The notes below the pieces were generated by a model that was not told where the DNA came from, made no database searches, and saw only the letters and a list, made by a program, of their open reading frames with translations. Below, piece by piece: positions 59,605 to 64,000 of a stretch of DNA of 64,000 bases. Both the position numbers and the translations under genes were made by a program. Source of the DNA: Candidatus Sulfuritelmatomonas gaucii (GTDB lineage: Bacteria; Acidobacteriota; Terriglobia; Terriglobales; Acidobacteriaceae); NCBI GenBank assembly GCA_900290245.1, contig OKRB01000013.1, forward strand, positions 1 to 64,000. Direction: 5' to 3'. How positions within the stretch are numbered: position 1 is the first letter of the stretch; the number at the start of each line of letters is the position of its first letter.

Positions 59605-60633
59605 TTACGCAATCGGATGCCGGTACGTCGCCGAATACCGTCCAGTTAAATGATGCTCCAGTTGTCTCTCAATATCGCCCAACATTCCGCTGGCGCCGAA
59701 CCGAAAGAGTGACGGCTCCAGCCACGGCCGGCCCAACTCGTCCTTCATCAGCGCCAGCCAGTCCGTCGCCTGCTTTGCAGTGCGAATGCCGCCCGCCGGC
59801 TTGAATCCCACCGCCATGCCTGTGCGCTCCGCATAATCGCGAATGCAGCGCACCATCACCAGCGATACGGGCAACGTGGCGTTCACGCTCTCCTTGCCTG
59901 TCGACGTTTTGATGAAGTCCGCGCCAGCCATCATGGCCACCCAGCTTGCGCGCGCCACGTTGCGCAGCGTCATCAAATCACCGGTGCCCAAAATCGCCTT
60001 CAAATGTGCTGGCCCTGCCGCCTCCTTGAAGGCCGCAACCTCGTCGTAGAGCGCCTGCCACTCTCCGTTGAAGACATGCGCGCGCGTGATCACAATATCA
60101 ATCTCCTGCGCGCCAGCCTCCACCGAACGATGAATCTCCTCGACGCGCTCGGCCAGCGGATTCAGGCCTGCCGGAAATCCCGCAGAAACCGCAGCCACAG
60201 GAATCCCCGACCCTTCGAGCGCCTTTACCGCCGTCTCGACAAACGCGTGATACACGCACACAGCGCCGACGGTCAGATGCAGCTCCTCGATCCCGAGTCC
60301 CTCCACAATGTGACGCTGCAGCGGATTGCGCGCCTTGGCGCATAGCCGCCGCACGCGGTCGGCCGAGTCATCGCCGCTCAGCGTGGTCAGGTCCATACAC
60401 GCAATGGCGCGAAGCAGCCAAGCCGCCTGCGTCTCCTTTTTCACGGTGCGCCGCGCAACATGCGTCGCGGCACGTCGCTCCACGGCGCTGGTGTTCACGC
60501 GCACGGCTTCTACCCAGTCGGTGTTGAGCGGCATTCGCCGGTTGTGCTCGAGCGTGCGCCCGTTCAGAATCACCGGAATGGGCTGCACGGTGTGGGGTGC
60601 ATGATTCGTGGATGTGATGGGTTGTACAGCCAT
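59605..60633 (-). CDS. deoC: Deoxyribose-phosphate aldolase (DeoC)
   Basis: A class I aldolase of about 342 residues, splitting 2-deoxyribose-5-phosphate into acetaldehyde and glyceraldehyde-3-phosphate. The Schiff-base lysine is in MAGADFIKTSTGKE and the second Lys in AVGFKPAGGIRT; TVGAVCVYHAFVETAVKAL is the matching segment of the family's CVxPxxVxxA region. The first 119 residues of the track ORF are non-coding: the ATG at 60633 (MAVQPITSTNHAPHT) follows GGAGAACG. The N-terminal extension of about 100 residues relative to the short bacterial DeoC is normal for the long type. It and ALDH16 are linked on the same strand, 48 bases apart, so acetaldehyde produced here can be oxidised next. Confidence 0.88.
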   Translation of the reverse strand: MAVQPITSTNHAPHTVQPIPVILNGRTLEHNRRMPLNTDWVEAVRVNTSAVERRAATHVARRTVKKETQAAWLLRAIACMDLTTLSGDDSADRVRRLCAKARNPLQRHIVEGLGIEELHLTVGAVCVYHAFVETAVKALEGSGIPVAAVSAGFPAGLNPLAERVEEIHRSVEAGAQEIDIVITRAHVFNGEWQALYDEVAAFKEAAGPAHLKAILGTGDLMTLRNVARASWVAMMAGADFIKTSTGKESVNATLPVSLVMVRCIRDYAERTGMAVGFKPAGGIRTAKQATDWLALMKDELGRPWLEPSLFRFGASGMLGDIERQLEHHLTGRYSATYRHPIA

Positions 60634-60812
60634 GGAACGTTCTCCGCGAAAGCAATGAAAAGGCCAAAATCGATGAAAAAGACTGGCTCCTCCGCATCGC
60701 AGAGGAGCCCGTTGTTCAGAAACGATCTGAAAGAGCAGGATAAATCGCCCCCAGCCGCAAAGCAACAGCGGATTCGCAGGCGCGGGGCTTTTGGTAATCG
60801 GCCGCGGGTTGC

Positions 60813-62537
60813 TTACCAGGTAAGCCGCAGCAGCGACACCGACTGGCGCGGGAGAGTCGTCTCGATGATCACTTTTCCGTTTGCCACGTCGAGCCACTCG
60901 GGAGAAGTGAAAAGCTGCAATTGGCCAGCAGCCTTCAGGTCGGCGTATTGCTCCGGCGTGGGCTCCTGCGGCGAGCCCATGTTCTTCCATACGGTATACG
61001 CATTGCTCTTTGTCTCGTCGATGCGGTAGTGATCGAGGAGCACGCGCTTCACACCCGCCGGAATTCCTGTGATGGCTACGTGGACATCGATGGCCGGAGC
61101 TGGGACATCATCATCGTGATAGTTCCACACCATCACGGCCGCTTCGCGATCGGCCTTCGTAGCGAAAGCGTCCACGTCCGGCGACTGGCGCACCCCTGCG
61201 CTCACAAGCTCGTCGAGCGGAATCTCGCTGGTGCTGGTCGTCCTCACACGCTCGCCCGACATCAGCCCCGCCATGCGAAAGAGATTCAGAATGGGCTTGT
61301 CGACGCCGTTTGTCGCCAACGTGCGATATCCCTCGAAGTAGCCTTTGTTTTCGAACTCGAACGCCCAGGTGAGCATGGCGATCAGGTTCACCTTCGTCTC
61401 GTCCTGCAAACCGAAGAGCGCCTTCATCACGGTCGCTGTATACGAGGCGTAGAGCGGCCCGTTGCGATAGGCGTTCGCCGGATTCTCCCTGGCCGAGCAG
61501 GCTGCGCAGCCTTCCGGATCGGCCTCGCTCAGAATGATGGGCACGTGTCGTAGCTGCGGATATTTCGCGACAATTTGGAATCCGGCATCTGCCGCGCGCA
61601 GCTCATTCGAGATCCCCATGCGGACATGGCCATCCACGAGAACCGGTCGACCTTTGGGATGAAACGAAATGAAGTCGAGCGGAATCCGTCCACCGGTCGC
61701 AGCGCTCTTGTCGTGCAGGCAGTGTTGCAAAAAGTGATCGAGAAACGCGCCAGCGTTCGCACCGCTTGGTCCCGTGCTCGCCGGCCCGCCCACCTTCGCA
61801 TCAGGCAACGCCGCCCTCACGCCCGCTGCGGCGAAGTCGTAGAGCTTGAAATACTCCTCTGGCGTGCCGTGCCAATAGCTGATGTCCGGCTCGTTCCACA
61901 CTTCGAAGTACCACATGCTCACCTGCTGGCGGCCGTAGCGCTGCACAAGATGCGCGACGTAGTGACGCACCAGCTCGCCCCACATTTTGTAATCTTTCGG
62001 CGGATTGTTCGACGCGCCGCCCATCGTCGGCTTGGGATAGTGAAGCTGATACTCCGTGATCCCCGGTACAGTCGCCGCCAGATCCTTGGGCATAAAGCCC
62101 AGCTCCACCATCGGCCGCACCCCTGCTCTCATGTACTCATCGAAGGTCCGGTCGGTGATGGTGAAGTCGTAGATGGGCTTTCCGTCCTCGTCGAGGCTGA
62201 ACACGTTCGAGGAGCTCCATTTGAGCTCAGCTACGCCGTTGCCCGATGTGAGCAAATGGTGCGCGCGGATGTTGACCGGCACAGGGCTCAGGTCGTGCAG
62301 CTCGCTAAGAAGCTGCTCACCATATTTCATCGTGGTGTAGTTTGACTCGTCGTAGCCAAACCAGCTTGAGATCGGGCTGTAGACGCCGATTGGCTTGGCA
62401 AGATCCACGTGGATCGACACCGGGCCCGCAGCAGAGTCCTGCCCCCCGCCTTGGACGGCGGCAGCAAAGACAAGAATCGCCGCAATGTTGCGCATCGCTT
62501 TGGCTCGTAGCGCAGAACGCATTGTGAAGAGTGTCAT
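60813..62537 (-). CDS. GH39-family beta-xylosidase-like enzyme, exported
   Basis: An exported GH39 protein of about 574 residues: a signal peptide (MRNIAAILVFAAAVQGG), then VSIHVDLAKPIGVYSPISSWFGYDESNYTTMKYG, the barrel with VSMWYFEVWNEPDISYWHG (acid/base Glu in WNEPD), DFISFHPKG and VPIILSEADPEGCAAC (nucleophile Glu), and a C-terminal beta-sandwich (AAVMVWNYHDDDVPAPAIDVHVAITGIP). It would release xylose or similar beta-linked sugars from hemicellulose-type chains. Several ATGs occur before the signal peptide; the one at 62537 (MTLFTMRSAL) is used, but one near MRNIAAIL would give a more typical signal. It follows the GH5-like gene by 41 bases on the same strand. Confidence 0.85.
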   Translation of the reverse strand: MTLFTMRSALRAKAMRNIAAILVFAAAVQGGGQDSAAGPVSIHVDLAKPIGVYSPISSWFGYDESNYTTMKYGEQLLSELHDLSPVPVNIRAHHLLTSGNGVAELKWSSSNVFSLDEDGKPIYDFTITDRTFDEYMRAGVRPMVELGFMPKDLAATVPGITEYQLHYPKPTMGGASNNPPKDYKMWGELVRHYVAHLVQRYGRQQVSMWYFEVWNEPDISYWHGTPEEYFKLYDFAAAGVRAALPDAKVGGPASTGPSGANAGAFLDHFLQHCLHDKSAATGGRIPLDFISFHPKGRPVLVDGHVRMGISNELRAADAGFQIVAKYPQLRHVPIILSEADPEGCAACSARENPANAYRNGPLYASYTATVMKALFGLQDETKVNLIAMLTWAFEFENKGYFEGYRTLATNGVDKPILNLFRMAGLMSGERVRTTSTSEIPLDELVSAGVRQSPDVDAFATKADREAAVMVWNYHDDDVPAPAIDVHVAITGIPAGVKRVLLDHYRIDETKSNAYTVWKNMGSPQEPTPEQYADLKAAGQLQLFTSPEWLDVANGKVIIETTLPRQSVSLLRLTW

Positions 62538-62578
62538 GGCCGCTGGATCTCGAGAAGATAAATTCACAACTTACGCCA

Positions 62579-63745
62579 TCATAACGGCGCCTGCTTGCCG
62601 CTGGTCAGGTCGCGGATGATTTCCACTTCGCGCTCGCGGTACGGCGTTCCGTCGGGATGAAACACATCGTGGAACCAGATGGGCGGCTGCTCCACCACGT
62701 ATGGCCGCTTCCAGGAGTCCCATGGAAGATATGTCTGGCTCTTCCCTGCGACCAGTCCCCAGTTGATGGCGCCCACGCGGTACTTTTGCGCGATGGGCAG
62801 GATCGTGTCGAAGGTGCTGCCATTGCCGCGTGCCATGTACTCCGTACAGATCAGCGGCCGATGAAACTGTTCAAGCTCGTGCACGCTTTTCTCGAAGTGC
62901 TCCGGCCAGCCGTAGTCGTGAAAGGTGATCACGTCGGACTGCTCAATTTGCACGCGCGCCATGGGCGGCATGGCATCGAGCGACGTCCAGTCGCCGCGCC
63001 AGACACCACTGGTCAACGGCTGCGTGGGATGCACGTTGCGCGCCCATGCGAACACCTGCGGCAGGAGCTTTAGCACCATCTCGTCCTTGTCGCGTGGTTC
63101 CTCTTTTGAGTAAGAGCCCATATTGCCGTTGTCCGGCTCGTTCCAGATGTCCCACGCGAGAATGCGCGGATCGTTGGCGAATGCGCCCACGACTCCTTTT
63201 ACATATTGCTCGAGCTTCGGATATTGCGAGGGGTCTTCGAGCACCGCCGCGCCCGGCGCCTGCACCCATCCTGAGTTGTGCACGCCTGGAATCGGCGGAT
63301 GCTGCGGGCCGAGCTTCGGGTACGGATCCCAGCACGAATCAAAAAGCACGAAGATGGGCCGAATATGATGACGCGCGGCAATCGCGAGAAAAATGTCGAT
63401 GCGCTTCTTGAATTCTTCCGGATCCTGCTCCCAAAGCTGGTTGTGCAGAAACACGCGCATCGTGTTCATGCCGATTCCTTCGGCCCACCCCAGCTCGCGG
63501 TCGATGGTCTTCTCGTCGAAAGTATCGGCCTGCCACATCTCCAATTCGTTGATCGCCGTGGACGGCAAAAAATCTGCGCCCACCGGCCACGGCTGCCCGG
63601 CGTACCACGCATTCGCCTGCGTCTCGGTCCAGCGCTGCGGAGTCGCTTCGCTTTGGCGTTCCTGCGCTTGCACGCCGTTGAACGCCAAACAAAGAAGTAC
63701 CAGCGCCGGCAAGATTCGCCGAGCAGCTTGCGACATCCGGCCCAT
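62579..63745 (-). CDS. GH5-like exported glycosidase (clan A TIM barrel)
   Basis: An exported glycosidase of about 388 residues: signal peptide (RRILPALVLLCLAFNGVQAQ), then a (beta/alpha)8 barrel with MNTMRVFLHNQLWEQDPEEFKKRID, IRPIFVLFDSCWDPYP, ILAWDIWNEPDNGNMG (acid/base Glu), VITFHDYG and PLICTEYMARGN (nucleophile Glu). The family is GH5 or a near relative; substrates could be beta-mannan, xylan or glucan. The ATG at 63745 has GAGGAAGC nine bases ahead and is preferred to the track start at 63775. It lies 31 bases after parB, which is odd for a hydrolase, and leads to the GH39 gene. Confidence 0.8.
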   Translation of the reverse strand: MGRMSQAARRILPALVLLCLAFNGVQAQERQSEATPQRWTETQANAWYAGQPWPVGADFLPSTAINELEMWQADTFDEKTIDRELGWAEGIGMNTMRVFLHNQLWEQDPEEFKKRIDIFLAIAARHHIRPIFVLFDSCWDPYPKLGPQHPPIPGVHNSGWVQAPGAAVLEDPSQYPKLEQYVKGVVGAFANDPRILAWDIWNEPDNGNMGSYSKEEPRDKDEMVLKLLPQVFAWARNVHPTQPLTSGVWRGDWTSLDAMPPMARVQIEQSDVITFHDYGWPEHFEKSVHELEQFHRPLICTEYMARGNGSTFDTILPIAQKYRVGAINWGLVAGKSQTYLPWDSWKRPYVVEQPPIWFHDVFHPDGTPYREREVEIIRDLTSGKQAPL

Positions 63746-63776
63746 GGATTGCTTCCTCGATTCCCTTCGTTTCATT

Positions 63777-64000
63777 TCACGCCAAACCGTTCCATCAAGG
63801 CATCGAAATCTTCCAAACGAGCGTATTCGATAATCACTTTGCCGTGTCCGCTGTGGTCTTCGACGGTGACTTTCAGGCCGAGGGTACGCTGCAATCGCTC
63901 CTGGGCGTCGCGCACATTGGCATCGACGGGAGGCGCGGGTTTGGGTTCTTTATTCGGCTTTCGGCTGGGATCGATCAGCCCCTGGATATAGCTCTCCGTT
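63777..64000 (-). CDS. parB: ParB C-terminal part (chromosome partition protein), cut by the window edge
   Basis: The reverse-strand frame that ends with TGA at 63777 reads ESYIQGLIDPSRKPNKEPKPAPPVDANVRDAQERLQRTLGLKVTVEDHSGHGKVIIEYARLEDFDALMERFGVK. This is the C-terminal dimerisation domain of ParB (NVRxxExxLQxxLGxxVxI...GxGxIxIxYxSLEDFDxLxxx). The 5' part, with the ParB/Noc nuclease-like CTP-binding domain and the HTH, lies outside the window. ParB binds parS sites and helps separate chromosomes. It is not in the ORF track because it has no start here. Confidence 0.9.

Overview
The window looks like chromosomal DNA of an acidobacterium (class Terriglobia, Acidobacteriaceae-like). The signs are a 1,196-residue TonB-dependent receptor of the Oar type with an N-terminal carboxypeptidase-regulatory-like domain, many Tat- or Sec-exported glycoside hydrolases, DUF4038 proteins, a giant soluble multi-HAMP histidine kinase, and about 60% GC throughout. 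Species cannot be named from the sequence. The last 224 bases are the 3' end of parB, so the right edge may lie near the replication origin.

Layout: (1) 0.1-5.5 kb: a MatB-like acyl-CoA synthetase, an NDP-sugar type nucleotidyltransferase, and a decayed mobile patch holding an integrase 3' remnant, an AlpA-type excisionase/regulator, a 16-bp minisatellite and an orphan hypothetical gene. (2) 5.8-13.3 kb: GH2 beta-galactosidase, a frameshifted peroxiredoxin-like gene, APC permease, SMP-30 lactonase and a sodium:solute symporter. (3) 13.5-35.6 kb: a large, almost entirely minus-strand carbohydrate-use block. It holds a DUF4038 (GH140-like) protein, a double alpha/beta hydrolase, the TonB-dependent receptor with a divergent GntR/FCD regulator, a DUF6259-like Tat protein, a CE1-like esterase, a four-gene operon joined by 4-bp stop/start overlaps (zinc alcohol dehydrogenase, SDR, TIM-barrel isomerase, hexulose-6-phosphate-synthase-like enzyme), GH31, aldo/keto reductase and GH29. 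(4) 35.8-45.9 kb: an SDR, then a minus-strand operon (SMP-30 lactonase, DhaK, split DhaL, ABM-domain protein, D-threonine-aldolase-like PLP enzyme, AraC regulator), then a plus-strand set (second DUF4038 protein, SDR, GH39-like hydrolase). (5) 46-55.3 kb: degenerate fragments, then a 2,106-residue HAMP-repeat hybrid kinase with a REC-PAS-kinase partner. (6) 55.4-64 kb: a polytopic membrane protein, ALDH16-type double aldehyde dehydrogenase with DeoC, GH39, GH5-like hydrolase and parB.

Taken together, regions 2-4 read as a glycan-to-central-metabolism module. Exported hydrolases and esterases trim decorated plant-type glycans, the receptor and SSS/APC carriers import products, and lactonases, dehydrogenases, isomerase, HPS-like lyase and a DhaK/DhaL kinase process unusual sugars or sugar acids. 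The exact substrate is not determined. Two DUF4038/GH140-like proteins make apiose- or rhamnogalacturonan-type side chains a reasonable guess only.

Several genes show recent damage: a 53-bp tandem duplication that frameshifts a DUF4038 gene, a split dhaL, a frameshifted peroxiredoxin and an integrase whose catalytic Tyr codon is a stop. The candidates most worth follow-up are the ATGA-linked HPS-like operon without a recognisable kinase or 6-phospho-3-hexuloisomerase partner, and the lactonase-DhaK/L-ABM-PLP operon.
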